The translations under genes and the position numbers were made by a program. A DNA stretch of 64,000 nt, taken from contig CALLUS010000014.1 of NCBI GenBank assembly GCA_938010435.1, positions 186,001 through 250,000 of the forward strand, read 5' to 3'. The DNA comes from an uncultured Rhizobiaceae group bacterium. Lineage in GTDB: Bacteria; Pseudomonadota; Alphaproteobacteria; Rhizobiales; Rhizobiaceae. The notes under the pieces were generated by a model, which ran no database searches, was not told the DNA's origin, and worked only from the letters and a program-made list of their open reading frames with translations. Within the stretch, counting starts at the first letter, position 1. Each line of letters begins with the position of its first letter. Below are positions 29,222-39,436 of this stretch, piece by piece.

Positions 29222-32200
29222 ATGTCAGCGAAATGGGATTTTTGGATCGACCGTGGCGGTACATTTACAGATCTTGTGGGCCGAGCGCCCGATGGTTCTC
29301 TGCATCCCTACAAGTTACTTTCCGAGAATCCGGAAGCTTATCCCGACGCAGCCATTCATGGTATTCGTCAACTGCTCAATGTTGGCAAGAATGAACCGAT
29401 CCCATCGCAAAAAGTCGGCGCTGTAAAAATGGGCACCACCGTTGCAACCAATGCATTGTTGGAACGCAAAGGCGATCCCACTGCCCTACTCATCACCAAA
29501 GGATTCGGCGATGGTTTGCGCATTGGCTATCAGGCAAGACCCGATATTTTCGCCAAGGAAATCATCAAACCAACACAACTTTACCAATACGTTGAAGAAG
29601 TAAACGAACGTGTCCTTGCTGATGGCACCGTTGAAACCGCACCTGACCTAAAGGCTGTTGAAGAACAATTGAACACCATCAAAGAGCGTGGCATCAACGC
29701 CGTCGCAATTGCTTTAATGCATTCTTGGAAATATCCAGAACACGAACAAAAAATCGCTAAAATGGCACGTGATATGGGCTTTTCACAAGTGTCAGTCAGC
29801 TACGAAGTCTCCGCATTGGCGAAACTGGTGGGTCGTGGTGATACAACTGTTGTAGACGCCTATCTCTCCCCCATTCTGCGCCGCTATGTCGAGCAGGTTT
29901 CAAACGAACTCGGAACAGTAGGAGACGATGCACCACGATTAATGTTCATGCAGTCTTCAGGCGGCCTCACTGCTGCTGAATTGTTTCAGGGCAAAGATGC
30001 GATCCTATCCGGCCCTGCCGGTGGTGTTGTGGGAGCTGTCGAAACATCTGCTCTGGCCGGTTTTGAAAAAGTCATTGGCTTTGATATGGGCGGCACATCA
30101 ACGGATGTTTCCCATTTCGACGGTGAATACGAACGCGCATTTGAAACAGAAGTTGCAGGCGTGCGTATGCGTGCCCCCATGATGCGCATTCACACGGTTG
30201 CCGCGGGTGGTGGTTCAATTCTGTTCTATGAAGCAGGGCGTTTCCGGGTTGGTCCGGAAAGCGCAGGTGCCAATCCCGGTCCCGCTTCTTATCGTCGTGG
30301 CGGGCCTTTGGCAGTGACGGACGCAAACGTTATGGTTGGCAAATTAAAAGCGGAAAACTTCCCCGCAATATTTGGTCCAGAGCAAAATGAACCTCTCGAT
30401 GTAACTGTCGTTCGCGAGAAGTTCGCAGCGCTCGCTGATGAAATTGGCCAAGGCCAATCGCCGGAAGAAGTAGCAGACGGATTCTTGCGCATTGCTGTTG
30501 AAAACATGGCCAACGCAATCAAGAAAATCTCCGTGCAACGCGGCTATGATGTCACAGAATATGCGCTCACCTGTTTTGGTGGTGCGGGTGGTCAACACGC
30601 TTGTGCCGTAGCTGACAATCTCGGTATGGAAACGGTCGTCATTCATCCCTTCTCAGGCATCTTATCCGCCTATGGAATGGGGTTGGCAGACATCCGTGCA
30701 AACCGTTCCCAAGCCATAATTCAGCCCTTAGATCAAAGCGGAATCGATACATTAAGTTCATTTGAATCAAAACTTGAAGAAGCTGTGCGCGAAGAAGTTG
30801 AAGGACAAGGTGTAAGTGATTCAGAAATAAGCACATTTACTCGTGTTCATTTACGTTACGACGGCACCGACACAGCCATCGCTATAACCAGAGGGTCGAT
30901 CGACGAAATGTCTGCGGCCTTTGCCGATGCCCACAAAAAGCAATTCGGATTTGTCTTTGAAAAGCCGTTGATAATAGAAGCTCTTGAATTGGAAGCGGTT
31001 GGCGGTGGAGCCAACGCTCAAGAGGTGTCTCATGAGTTAGACGAGATCGAACGGGCTCCTGTTTCAACCACCTCTGTTTTCACATCCGGATCGAGAGTAG
31101 ATGCCGGAATTTACAAACGTCTTGATCTCGCGCCGGGCAATCGTATTCTCGGCCCTGCGTTGATCATTGAAGACCACCAAACCATCGTTGTTGAACCGGG
31201 TTGGGAAGCCGCCATCAACAACTTCGATCACATCATTATGACACGGGTCACTCCATTGCCGCGCGAGATCGCGATTGGAACAGGAAAAGATGGTGCGGGT
31301 GCAGACCCAATCATGCTGGAAGTCTTCAACAATCTGTTCATGTCGATTGCAGAACAGATGGGCGTGACACTTCAAAACACGGCTTACTCTGTGAACATCA
31401 AAGAGCGTTTGGATTTCTCATGTGCCGTGTTCAATGCAGAAGGCCAATTAGTCGCCAACGCCCCACACATGCCTGTGCATTTAGGGTCGATGGACCGGTC
31501 GGTAGAAACCATCATTGAGTTGAATCAAGGCAACATGAAGCCCGGCGATGTGTATGTGCTGAACGCGCCATATAATGGCGGCACGCATTTGCCCGATATC
31601 ACTGTAGTCACGCCTGTCTTTAATGATGATGAAACGGCAATCATTTTCTACGTCGCTTCACGTGGACACCACGCAGATGTAGGCGGTATGGCACCCGGCT
31701 CTGCAACGCCAAAAGCCACTCACGTGGATGAAGAAGGCGTGTTAATCGATAATTTCAAACTGGTGGATGAAGGCAAGTTCCGCGAAGCGGATATGATTGA
31801 AGTTCTGACCAACCACAAATATCCGTGCCGTAACCCGGCGCAGAATATGGCTGACCTGCGAGCGCAAGTGGCAGCTAATGAAAAAGGCGTTGCCGAATTG
31901 CGCAAAATGGTCACCCATTTCGGACCAGATGTGGTCGATGCCTACATGTTGCACGTTCAGGACAACGCTGAAGAAAGCGTACGCCGTGTGATCGATCGAC
32001 TAAGCGATTGCAGCTACACATATCCCACAGATACGGGTCAGCAGATCAAAGTGGCGATTACCGTTGATCGTCACAAGCGGGAGGTAACAGTTGATTTCAC
32101 GGGTACATCGAAAGTTGAAAAGAACAATTTCAACGCACCACAACCTGTGACAAGGGCAGCCGTGCTTTATGTTTTCCGCATCATGGTCGAAGCCAATATC

Positions 32201-32845
32201 CCGATGAACGCTGGTTGTTTGAAACCCATCAACATTATTATTCCTGACGGATGTATGCTGAAACCGGAATATCCAGCTGCCGTGATTGCGGGCAACACAG
32301 AAACCAGCCAACACGTCACCAACGCATTGCTTATGGCGTTGGGCGCAATTGCGAATGCTCAGGGAACGATGAACAATTTGAGTTATGGCAATACAAAACA
32401 CCAGAACTATGAGACCATTTGTTCGGGGTCACCCGCTGGCATGAACAACGATGGAGCGGGCTTCAACGGGACATCAGCTGTGCACACGCACATGACAAAT
32501 ACCCGTATGACGGACCCTGAAATTCTGGAAATGCGCTATCCGGTAGTCATGGAAGAGTTTTCAATCCGAAAAGGTTCAGGCGGCATAGGTAAGTTTTCGG
32601 GCGGTGATGGTACACGTCGCACAATTCGGTTCTTGGAAGACATGACCTGCGCCATTTTGGGCAGTCATCGTTACAATCCACCAAAAGGCCTCAATGGTGG
32701 CGGAGACGGCGAATGCGGAAAGACGGAAATTCGCCGGCTAACCGGTGAGTTAGAGCTTCTACACCATTGTGATCAAACAGAAGTCGTAGCGGGAGAAGCG
32801 GTCATCGTCACAACACCGACCCCGGGTGGATATGGCGAAGCGTGA
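29222..32845 (+). CDS. Fused hydantoinase A/B family protein (5-oxoprolinase type)
   Basis: A 1207-residue cytosolic ATP-dependent amidohydrolase joining HyuA (N-terminal Hydant_A_N about residues 4-180 and hydantoinase A about 200-500) and HyuB (about 690-1195) in one chain, as in eukaryotic 5-oxoprolinase. Visible blocks are [16 protein letters not shown], the actin-like [19 protein letters not shown] with [21 protein letters not shown], and in the B half [29 protein letters not shown]-type residues and [15 protein letters not shown]. Likely reactions are 5-oxoproline to glutamate or opening of a hydantoin. The ATG at 29222 (GGA eight bases upstream) is preferred over a TTG at 29189. It is divergent from a MarR-fold regulator. 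Confidence 0.9.
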   Translation: MSAKWDFWIDRGGTFTDLVGRAPDGSLHPYKLLSENPEAYPDAAIHGIRQLLNVGKNEPIPSQKVGAVKMGTTVATNALLERKGDPTALLITKGFGDGLRIGYQARPDIFAKEIIKPTQLYQYVEEVNERVLADGTVETAPDLKAVEEQLNTIKERGINAVAIALMHSWKYPEHEQKIAKMARDMGFSQVSVSYEVSALAKLVGRGDTTVVDAYLSPILRRYVEQVSNELGTVGDDAPRLMFMQSSGGLTAAELFQGKDAILSGPAGGVVGAVETSALAGFEKVIGFDMGGTSTDVSHFDGEYERAFETEVAGVRMRAPMMRIHTVAAGGGSILFYEAGRFRVGPESAGANPGPASYRRGGPLAVTDANVMVGKLKAENFPAIFGPEQNEPLDVTVVREKFAALADEIGQGQSPEEVADGFLRIAVENMANAIKKISVQRGYDVTEYALTCFGGAGGQHACAVADNLGMETVVIHPFSGILSAYGMGLADIRANRSQAIIQPLDQSGIDTLSSFESKLEEAVREEVEGQGVSDSEISTFTRVHLRYDGTDTAIAITRGSIDEMSAAFADAHKKQFGFVFEKPLIIEALELEAVGGGANAQEVSHELDEIERAPVSTTSVFTSGSRVDAGIYKRLDLAPGNRILGPALIIEDHQTIVVEPGWEAAINNFDHIIMTRVTPLPREIAIGTGKDGAGADPIMLEVFNNLFMSIAEQMGVTLQNTAYSVNIKERLDFSCAVFNAEGQLVANAPHMPVHLGSMDRSVETIIELNQGNMKPGDVYVLNAPYNGGTHLPDITVVTPVFNDDETAIIFYVASRGHHADVGGMAPGSATPKATHVDEEGVLIDNFKLVDEGKFREADMIEVLTNHKYPCRNPAQNMADLRAQVAANEKGVAELRKMVTHFGPDVVDAYMLHVQDNAEESVRRVIDRLSDCSYTYPTDTGQQIKVAITVDRHKREVTVDFTGTSKVEKNNFNAPQPVTRAAVLYVFRIMVEANIPMNAGCLKPINIIIPDGCMLKPEYPAAVIAGNTETSQHVTNALLMALGAIANAQGTMNNLSYGNTKHQNYETICSGSPAGMNNDGAGFNGTSAVHTHMTNTRMTDPEILEMRYPVVMEEFSIRKGSGGIGKFSGGDGTRRTIRFLEDMTCAILGSHRYNPPKGLNGGGDGECGKTEIRRLTGELELLHHCDQTEVVAGEAVIVTTPTPGGYGEA

Positions 32846-32882
32846 TCTCATTTCGCCTCATTGGGTTGTTAGATAAGGACTG

Positions 32883-33701
32883 ATGAAAAAGCGTCCATTC
32901 TTTCAACTCCTCGCCATAACAACTGTCTCATTGTCAGCTTTTACAGGGCCTTCAAAAGCTCAAAACGAAATTGGAGGCCCTGTAGCGCACGAGTTGCAGA
33001 GCTTTCAAGCCGACAAAATTGGTGTCCCGAAGAGTCGTCCGGAAATAAAATCGCCGGCAAAAGAAGTGCCAAAGCGTCCTGTTTCCATCACCCCGAAGAA
33101 ACAGAGAGATAGCAATGTGAAAGGTCAAGTGAAGAAGGCGAAAAGCCCATCTGCTTGCATAACACAATTGCAGAAAATTGCGGAAACCCGTCTTGCAGAA
33201 GCACCATCCAGCGACGACAAGCAATGTATGATCGATGATCCCGTGGAACTTGTAACCACAAAAGGCCCCTTTCCAATCACATTTGCAAACGGCCTTATCC
33301 TTAATTGCAAATTTGCTGTAGCGCTTGCCGATTTCACAAAAAACACGCTGCAACCTTTGGCCCGTCATCACTTGGAAACAACAGTGAAACAATTAGGTTC
33401 AGGACAAGGGTTTGTCTGTCGCAGAAGAAACAATGCAAAGACGGGCAAGCTTTCAGAACACGCTTTCGGGAATGCCATCGACCTCACCGCATTTGTTCTG
33501 AAAGGCAAACCGCCCCTCAACGTTCGAACTGAACAACAGATGAAACCCAACGAAGCTAGGTTCCAACGCGCATTGAGAAAAGCCGCTTGCGGGACTTTCA
33601 CCACTGTTCTCGGGCCGGGCTCCAATGAAGCCCACGCCACACATTTACACTTTGATCTAGGACGATCTGGAAAGAAAAATCCCTATCGCATTTGTGAATG
33701 A
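32883..33701 (+). CDS. Extensin-like family protein, secreted
   Basis: A 272-residue protein with a signal peptide (hydrophobic segment ending SKAQ) and a Lys/Pro-rich linker to about residue 90. The C-terminal Extensin-like_C domain shows conserved Cys residues, FVCRRRNN, SEHAFGNAIDLTAF and HATHLHFDLG; the His and Asp residues recall LAS-type (D-Ala-D-Ala carboxypeptidase-like) zinc peptidases, so a role on the cell wall is plausible but unproven. It lies 37 bases after the oxoprolinase gene, and its end overlaps the convergent membrane-protein gene by 19 bases. Confidence 0.85.
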   Translation: MKKRPFFQLLAITTVSLSAFTGPSKAQNEIGGPVAHELQSFQADKIGVPKSRPEIKSPAKEVPKRPVSITPKKQRDSNVKGQVKKAKSPSACITQLQKIAETRLAEAPSSDDKQCMIDDPVELVTTKGPFPITFANGLILNCKFAVALADFTKNTLQPLARHHLETTVKQLGSGQGFVCRRRNNAKTGKLSEHAFGNAIDLTAFVLKGKPPLNVRTEQQMKPNEARFQRALRKAACGTFTTVLGPGSNEAHATHLHFDLGRSGKKNPYRICE

Positions 33702-34663
33702 TTAGCGGCGTCGCCGGAGACATAGCCAAGGGCTTTGTCTTTCAATTCCACAAATTTGTCTGAAGCTCCGGCCAGCTTGGCACGCCATTCCGGATTTGGC
33801 TCCTGTCCTTCAATCTTCATGAAGTAAACACTCATCAAGGCCGCGATGGCGAAAGGTTCCAGCAACGCACCTTTCAGCGCCCAAGCAAAAACAAGTGCAA
33901 GTACAAATGACCACCCGCCCAATTGGTCGGGATAAAGATAGAGAATTGCTCCTGCGGGCGCCAGCGTGACCAAGAACACCACGAATGACAGAATCCACAA
34001 GAAAATCGACAGCCAAATCGCGTTTTTGATCATCGACTTGGCATTTTGTGCATACAAAACCAGTCCGTCCTGTGCGCTTTCGTAAGGGTTCTGACTATCG
34101 ATACGCATATTGTAGCCAAGAATGACCTCATCCACATAGGTCAATGACATTCTGATAACCGAGTTCACGAAACCAAGAAGTCCTTGCACTCCGGGAATTG
34201 GCAAAAACATACCCACACCACCGATCAAACCGGTGATCACGCGAATGATACCTTTGAGCAATTGGTCAATGCCAAACAGCACGTTGGATTCAGCAAACCG
34301 TGCAGTCACGATCTCTTTTGCATAGGTAATTTGATTTTGGCCAGACGGAATCTCCTGCCCGTCAATCAAACGAACCATCACTGCGATATGCCCCGCTTTG
34401 ACAATGTAGAGTATGTATTCACGTATCCAATAAACGGCGATCGACACTGCCCCGAAGCCAAACAAACCACCCCATAAAGCCCCACCTGTAGCGCCATCCG
34501 TATCACTAAAGACATTGCCCAGACCAAAGCCAACACCAGCGCCCACACCTGTCGCTGCGATATAGGCAATTGTGATACAGAAGAAGACAACCACCCTTAA
34601 AATGATAAACGGCATAGTCTTGAACATGATGCTCAACGTTTTCGAAATACTAAAGTCCCACAT
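33683..34663 (-). CDS. Polytopic membrane protein of unknown function
   Basis: A 326-residue protein with about five to six membrane segments, including a glycine-rich GVGAGVGFGLGNVF stretch near residue 45 and a pair near 230-290. The middle holds a soluble-looking part (YNMRIDSQNPYESAQDGLVLYAQ). ATG 34663 (MWDFSISKTL) has GGAGA about eight bases upstream. No family is recognised with certainty. It is divergent from the Spy/CpxP-like gene and the CpxR-type box lies between them, so it might also belong to the envelope-stress response. Confidence 0.75.
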   Translation of the reverse strand: MWDFSISKTLSIMFKTMPFIILRVVVFFCITIAYIAATGVGAGVGFGLGNVFSDTDGATGGALWGGLFGFGAVSIAVYWIREYILYIVKAGHIAVMVRLIDGQEIPSGQNQITYAKEIVTARFAESNVLFGIDQLLKGIIRVITGLIGGVGMFLPIPGVQGLLGFVNSVIRMSLTYVDEVILGYNMRIDSQNPYESAQDGLVLYAQNAKSMIKNAIWLSIFLWILSFVVFLVTLAPAGAILYLYPDQLGGWSFVLALVFAWALKGALLEPFAIAALMSVYFMKIEGQEPNPEWRAKLAGASDKFVELKDKALGYVSGDAANHSQMR

Positions 34664-34771
34664 AGCGGCTCTCCTGATGCAACATATCGTTACCTTCAAT
34701 AACGCGACCTTCATCCAAAGGTCTGTGTGAATTTACACAAACGTAGAACTGGGCTTTCAGCCAATCCTCTC

Positions 34772-34786
34772 TTTACACTTTTTTAC
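34772..34786 (-). promoter_or_regulatory. Perfect CpxR-type box (GTAAA-N5-GTAAA)
   Basis: Read on the minus strand the site is GTAAA-AAAGT-GTAAA, an exact match to the E. coli CpxR consensus; on the plus strand it is two TTTAC half-sites ten bases apart. A third TTTACAC copy lies 40 bases upstream at 34732-34738, in helical phase. The box is 114 bases before the Spy/CpxP-like start and ahead of the OmpR-type regulator gene. Confidence 0.55.
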
Positions 34787-34899
34787 ACGCCAGACGAACA
34801 CAGGAAACGAGGAGCCAATAGATTGTAATCATAGCAAGACAAAACGTCTTGTCCTTCACCTCCTCCCGGTGATGGCTTTTTTGAGAAAAGGAATTGATC

Positions 34900-35529
34900 A
34901 TGTCTGCTAATCTCCCCCCTAAGAAATCATTCTTCCGTACAGATAAAGGCAGAGTAACTGCTGTTGTCATAGGCACCAGCATATTGATCGGCGCATCATT
35001 CGGCGTTCAGGCCGTTGCTGAAAGCAAACCGTTTCAACACGCCAAACTATACATGAGTGGACAATCTGCTGAAGGTTCAAACTCTTTCTTTCACAAAGCA
35101 AGTTGGAGTGGTCATGAAGGTCGTAAACATCGCAAACGTGGTGGTTGGTCGAAACTGACCGACGAACAAATCGAAAAACGCGTTGATCGTTTTGTCAAAC
35201 ATGTGGCCATCGAGATTGAAGCTACAGAAGAACAAACCACAAAGATAACCACTTTGCTGACTTCGGTTGCCAAAAACATGCGCCCCGTTCGCTTGGAATT
35301 TAAAGAGGCTGGTGAACAGATGAAAATTCTGCTGACAGCAGAGACAGTAGACCGTACAGCAATGGAAAAAGTTCGTGCTGAACGTGTTGCAAAAGTCGAT
35401 AGCCTGTCGAAGGAACTGATGACAGCAATGGCCGATGCAGCTGAAGTATTAACCGTGGAGCAACGAAAAGTATTGGCTGAGCGGGTTGAACAGTTCCGTT
35501 CAATGCGTCGTCACTGGCGCCGCGGATAA
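34900..35529 (+). CDS. Spy/CpxP-like periplasmic protein (LTxxQ repeats)
   Basis: A 209-residue protein with an N-terminal membrane or signal segment (VTAVVIGTSILIGASFGVQAVAES). The mature part is helical and has two LTxxQ motifs typical of Spy/CpxP proteins: LTDEQIEKRVD and LTVEQRKVLAE. The second is near the C-terminus, just before a basic RRHWRRG end. In enterobacteria such proteins are periplasmic chaperones and inhibitors of the Cpx sensor. ATG 34900 has AAGGA seven bases upstream. It is followed by the response regulator after 41 bases and preceded by a CpxR-type box. Confidence 0.8.
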   Translation: MSANLPPKKSFFRTDKGRVTAVVIGTSILIGASFGVQAVAESKPFQHAKLYMSGQSAEGSNSFFHKASWSGHEGRKHRKRGGWSKLTDEQIEKRVDRFVKHVAIEIEATEEQTTKITTLLTSVAKNMRPVRLEFKEAGEQMKILLTAETVDRTAMEKVRAERVAKVDSLSKELMTAMADAAEVLTVEQRKVLAERVEQFRSMRRHWRRG

Positions 35530-35570
35530 TCCTTCTATAATACTGTGAAAAAGAGCAGAAAGTGAAGCAA

Positions 35571-36257
35571 ATGACCGACTACATTCTGCTCATAGAAGAT
35601 GACAACCGCCTCGCCGAGATGGTCAAAGACTATCTCGGTGAGAATGGCTTCGACGTTACGATTGCCGCAAATGGCACTGACGGTTTAGCCAAACAAAAAT
35701 CCCACGGCTTTGACGCCGTAGTTCTCGATCTCATGTTGCCAGACATGGACGGATTGGAAGTCTGTCGTGTGTTGCGCGCCAATGACACCGTTCCAATTTT
35801 AATGCTAACAGCCAAAGGTGATCCGATGGACCGAATTGTCGGTCTTGAATTAGGTGCCGACGATTATCTCCCAAAACCATTTGAACCACGCGAATTGCTT
35901 GCCAGATTGCGCGCCATTTTACGGCGCGGGAAAATGGAAACACCTAGTGAGAAAATCAAATTTGGTGCCCTTGAAGTTGACCCCAATGCAATGACAGCAT
36001 CCATGGGCGGCAAAGAATGCGATCTCACGGCCCATCAATTCAATTTACTCCACATCATGGCGAAGTCAGCCGGACGTGTTTTAAGCCGGGACATGCTGAT
36101 GGATCAATTGAAGGGCACTGAACTGGAAGCATTTGACCGGTCCATCGACGTACACATATCGCGAATTCGATCCGAGATTGAAGACGATCCTAAAAATCCA
36201 AAACGCATCATTACGGTTCGAGGCGCAGGCTATGTTTTTGCCCGCGTGCAGGATTAA
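35571..36257 (+). CDS. OmpR-family response regulator, CpxR-like
   Basis: A 228-residue regulator: a receiver domain (residues 1-120) with the acidic pair D10-D11, phosphoacceptor D53 in VVLDLMLPDMDG and the conserved Lys in LTAKGDPMD, then a winged-helix DNA-binding domain (about 130-225) with LTAHQFNLLHIMAKSAGRVLSR-type and RSIDVHISRIRSEIEDDPKNP-type blocks. ATG 35571 is preferred; a GTG three codons earlier is possible. It lies between the Spy/CpxP-like gene and the kinase gene (3-base gap), so it is the cognate regulator and probably binds the box at 34772-34786. Confidence 0.93.
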   Translation: MTDYILLIEDDNRLAEMVKDYLGENGFDVTIAANGTDGLAKQKSHGFDAVVLDLMLPDMDGLEVCRVLRANDTVPILMLTAKGDPMDRIVGLELGADDYLPKPFEPRELLARLRAILRRGKMETPSEKIKFGALEVDPNAMTASMGGKECDLTAHQFNLLHIMAKSAGRVLSRDMLMDQLKGTELEAFDRSIDVHISRIRSEIEDDPKNPKRIITVRGAGYVFARVQD

Positions 36258-36260
36258 ATC

Positions 36261-37565
36261 ATGATTAGAAAACGCCTCCATCGACAAATCTATTTTGCAG
36301 TCTTTCTCTGCCTCGTTTTGATGGTGATGTTTTCCGCTATTTTGTTTTCCGTTGTCGGCGAACGTGGCCCGAACAACAATTACCGCAATGTTTTTAAGGT
36401 TGTCACCAGCCTCACAAAATATGCGATGCCGTCCTCCGCTTTGCCACTGACCGAGCAGGCAAAATCGATTGAAAAACTGGGCGCAGAATTAAACATCGCC
36501 ATTGCTCTGTTCACGGCGCAAGGAGACGTCATCGGTTCCTACGAGTTTAAAGGTCGAACGCCCGATTTTGAACGACTTAGACGAAAAATTCGAGACGAAG
36601 ATGAGGACGATGACGAAAGCGGCTGGCTTCGCAACAACCGTGGTGGTTATTCGCTTTTACTCGATGATGGCAGATGGTTTGTAGCGAGACCAAAAGGGTT
36701 CCCGAGTCGCCCGCCATTATACGGTATCTTGTTATGGCTTGCATTGATTACAGCTGCGATAGGTTTGGGTGCATGGCCATTCGTGAAAAGATTGACGGGA
36801 AGACTCGCACGTCTTCAAACCGGTGTTGAACAAATGGGGGCTGGCGATTTGAGTGTTCGCGTTCCTGTTGAAGGCAAAGACGAAGTGGCTTCATTGGCGA
36901 ACAGTTTCAATAACGCTGCTTCGACAATTGAGCGTTTGGTCAATTCAAACCGTCAACTTCTGGCAAACGCATCCCATGAATTACGCACGCCTTTGGCGCG
37001 GGTACGATTGGGTGTGGAAATGATGAAGGATGGCGGAACACCTGCCCGGCGTGCCGCGTTGGAACGTGACATTGCAGAATTGGATTCCCTGATTGATGAA
37101 ATTCTCATAATGAGTCGTTTGGACACAGGTACGAAACCCGCCATGAATGAGGAAATTGATCTCCTCGCGTTGGCAGCAGAGGAATGCGCACGATTTGAAA
37201 CATGCATTTTGAATGGCGAGAATGCTGGTGTAATGGGCAGCGAAAAACTATTGCGTCGTCTCATTCGTAATTTGGTGGGCAATGCCCATAAACATGGACG
37301 GCCACCGATTGATATGCAGATCAGAACACAAAACAAACAAGCCATAATCACCGTTCATGATGCTGGAGAAGGAATTCCCAAAGACCTGCGCGAACAAATG
37401 TTCCAACCATTCCATCGCGCACCGGGAAAGCAAAATGTCGATGGGTATGGCCTGGGACTCGCATTGGTCCGTCAAATTACAGAAGCTCATGATGGGCACG
37501 TGGAAATTACCGATGAACACGACCGAAAATGCATCTTCAAAGTGACACTGCCGCTTATCGTTTAA
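36261..37565 (+). CDS. Sensor histidine kinase, CpxA-like
   Basis: A 434-residue inner-membrane kinase. Two membrane segments (about 12-32 and 153-172) flank a periplasmic domain of about 120 residues, which contains a very acidic patch (RDEDEDDDES at 111-120). A HAMP domain follows (about 172-225), then the HisKA domain with phosphorylated H239 in ASHELRTPLARVR, and the ATPase domain with NLVGNAHKHG (N box), HDAGEGIPKD (G1) and YGLGLALV (G2). The architecture matches CpxA/RstB. Its stop overlaps the convergent gene by four bases. Confidence 0.93.
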   Translation: MIRKRLHRQIYFAVFLCLVLMVMFSAILFSVVGERGPNNNYRNVFKVVTSLTKYAMPSSALPLTEQAKSIEKLGAELNIAIALFTAQGDVIGSYEFKGRTPDFERLRRKIRDEDEDDDESGWLRNNRGGYSLLLDDGRWFVARPKGFPSRPPLYGILLWLALITAAIGLGAWPFVKRLTGRLARLQTGVEQMGAGDLSVRVPVEGKDEVASLANSFNNAASTIERLVNSNRQLLANASHELRTPLARVRLGVEMMKDGGTPARRAALERDIAELDSLIDEILIMSRLDTGTKPAMNEEIDLLALAAEECARFETCILNGENAGVMGSEKLLRRLIRNLVGNAHKHGRPPIDMQIRTQNKQAIITVHDAGEGIPKDLREQMFQPFHRAPGKQNVDGYGLGLALVRQITEAHDGHVEITDEHDRKCIFKVTLPLIV

Positions 37566-38281
37566 TCCGAAGCAACGACTATTTTCATCCACTGTTCGTC
37601 GATCGCAAGCAATGCTTGTTTGTTCAGTGGGCGCGCATCGTTCCAATAGTCCCCGCCCGGGAAATATTGACCGGCCTTCTGCTCCATTGCCAACGCCTTA
37701 TCAATCTCTTCATCAATCAATACCGGCAAGTCAGCGGTTGGTTCCAATGCGGCATCTGCACGTGCAAAGGTCAATCGACTAAGAGGTCTTTCAGAAAGGT
37801 TCAAACAAGTGCAACCGTGACGTTTCGCAAACGCCATCAAACGATTGGATTTAGCCTCTAAAATTTGAAGCGTGGGGTCGTCCCGCAAAGGATCTGCAGT
37901 TCCCTTTCCATAGAAATGATTCTGGCCAGCATCATCATAAATCATGTCGCACCCAATGAACGCCATCTGATCTGGCTTGAATGTTTCCAATGCCCAATAG
38001 GCTGCGGTAAACGCCATGGTTGCGCCCGCATATACAATCCCCCCTAAGGCGTTGTTCGCCGGAACATATTCGGCAGAAGTCACAAGTGATTGAAATTGAG
38101 CAGGCTCTGATCTTTTGTCTTCGGCCAAGTCATCTGGATATATGCTGTGAGTCCAGTCAGGTCGAATTTGCCATGCATTGTTGATTGCAACGATGGTATG
38201 AAACAACGTGCTGTCGAGTTTTTTGGCGCGTACAGCATCAGGTGCGCTGCCAATCAAGAGAATCGTTTTCGGTAAAGTCAT
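37562..38281 (-). CDS. Conserved hypothetical protein, possible glycosyltransferase or MptE-like fold
   Basis: A 239-residue soluble protein. The start (TILLIGSAPDAV) and the following TIVAINNAWQIRPDWTHSIYPDDL resemble the nucleotide-binding beginning of DUF115/MptE-like and sialyltransferase-like proteins, and FKPDQMAFIGCDMIYDD looks like the acidic second block. The similarity is by eye and weak, so no function is assigned. It overlaps the flavoprotein gene upstream by four bases (ATGA), so both form an operon, and the kinase gene by four bases tail to tail. Confidence 0.65.
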   Translation of the reverse strand: MTLPKTILLIGSAPDAVRAKKLDSTLFHTIVAINNAWQIRPDWTHSIYPDDLAEDKRSEPAQFQSLVTSAEYVPANNALGGIVYAGATMAFTAAYWALETFKPDQMAFIGCDMIYDDAGQNHFYGKGTADPLRDDPTLQILEAKSNRLMAFAKRHGCTCLNLSERPLSRLTFARADAALEPTADLPVLIDEEIDKALAMEQKAGQYFPGGDYWNDARPLNKQALLAIDEQWMKIVVASD

Positions 38282-39252
38282 GAACGGCTCAATATGGTTT
38301 CTGCAATGGCCGTTCCACTGTCAAAAGCGGCTTCGACACGCGCGCCTAAACACCAGTCACCGCCCACAAATAATGAATGATTTTCATTCACCAAAAAGGG
38401 TTTCCCCAACGGCTCAGAGGTCTGAGCATAGCGCCATCTGTGAGCATCCGCATACCCGACCTTTGGCAAAGGAATCTCCATTTCTGACGCGAACATGGTC
38501 AACAAATCAGCAGCAATGTCTTCTTTGTTCCGCTCCAAATTGGTTAATGTCCATTGAGAGGAAGCATGCACAATCCAACAATCTTTAGATATATCTCGAC
38601 CCGGCTTTGACGAATTGCGCGCAATCCATCCAATATCCTTGTTGACGTGTCGCCACGTGTCAAAACCACACTCAAATTTTTCATCAAACCCAAACAAACC
38701 GGCCCAGCATGGCAGAAGCGAAACCTTTGAGCATTGCCTCAAAAAATCAACCTGCTTTTCCAACAATCCGCGCACCTGTTCCACTGGTACTGTTGAAATC
38801 ACAACATCAAACTCTTCAATATCTTGCGAACCATGCAATTGTATTTCGCAACCTGCCGAAGTTTCTCTGACAGTTTCGACACGTGTTCGAAATCTGATGT
38901 CCATACCTTCAGCCAGCTCCACCAAAAGTTCATTCATGGCTCCATTGCCAACCATCATAGGCTTTGCAGGATTGACCGGATCAGATTTGGCTTTGGCTTG
39001 CCATGGTTTCGCGTAACCTTGACATTCAAGCTCAGCAACAAATTCTGCAAACGCATTGCCCTTTGCACGAAAGAACTGTGCTCCGTGATCAAATGCAAAT
39101 CCATTCTCTATCAAACGCGTTGACATGCGTCCGCCGGTGCGCCCGCTTTTTTCGAAAACAATAGGTTCAAAGCCTGCGCTTCGCAGTCTGTGAGCACAAG
39201 ACAATCCAGTCATACCGGCACCAAGAATTGCAATTTTGCGAGAAGAACTCAT
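38278..39252 (-). CDS. FAD-dependent oxidoreductase (renalase/amine oxidase-like)
   Basis: A 324-residue flavoprotein with the dinucleotide-binding KIAILGAGMTGLSCAHRLRSAG, the acidic ribose-binding E in IVFEKSGRTGGRMSTR, and a FAFDHGAQFF block as in renalase-like NAD(P)/FAD proteins. The C-terminal FVGGDWCLGARVEAAFDSG contacts FAD. Renalase-type enzymes oxidise wrongly reduced nicotinamides, but the substrate here is unknown. It is cotranscribed with the downstream hypothetical gene and is divergent from an EamA transporter. Confidence 0.88.
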   Translation of the reverse strand: MSSSRKIAILGAGMTGLSCAHRLRSAGFEPIVFEKSGRTGGRMSTRLIENGFAFDHGAQFFRAKGNAFAEFVAELECQGYAKPWQAKAKSDPVNPAKPMMVGNGAMNELLVELAEGMDIRFRTRVETVRETSAGCEIQLHGSQDIEEFDVVISTVPVEQVRGLLEKQVDFLRQCSKVSLLPCWAGLFGFDEKFECGFDTWRHVNKDIGWIARNSSKPGRDISKDCWIVHASSQWTLTNLERNKEDIAADLLTMFASEMEIPLPKVGYADAHRWRYAQTSEPLGKPFLVNENHSLFVGGDWCLGARVEAAFDSGTAIAETILSRS

Positions 39253-39436
39253 TTAGGTGCTATCCGTTTTCAGTCAGTAACTGTCACTTAGCACACCAGA
39301 TAAATCAACGGCAGATAGAACCCGTCAATTATCCCAATGGGACAAAGTCAAATTGTCTCATATATCGGGTGGTCACCACGTGATTTTCCCTGCACTGTCC
39401 GGTTTCACAATATCAATTCAGCCGTAGAACCCAGCC

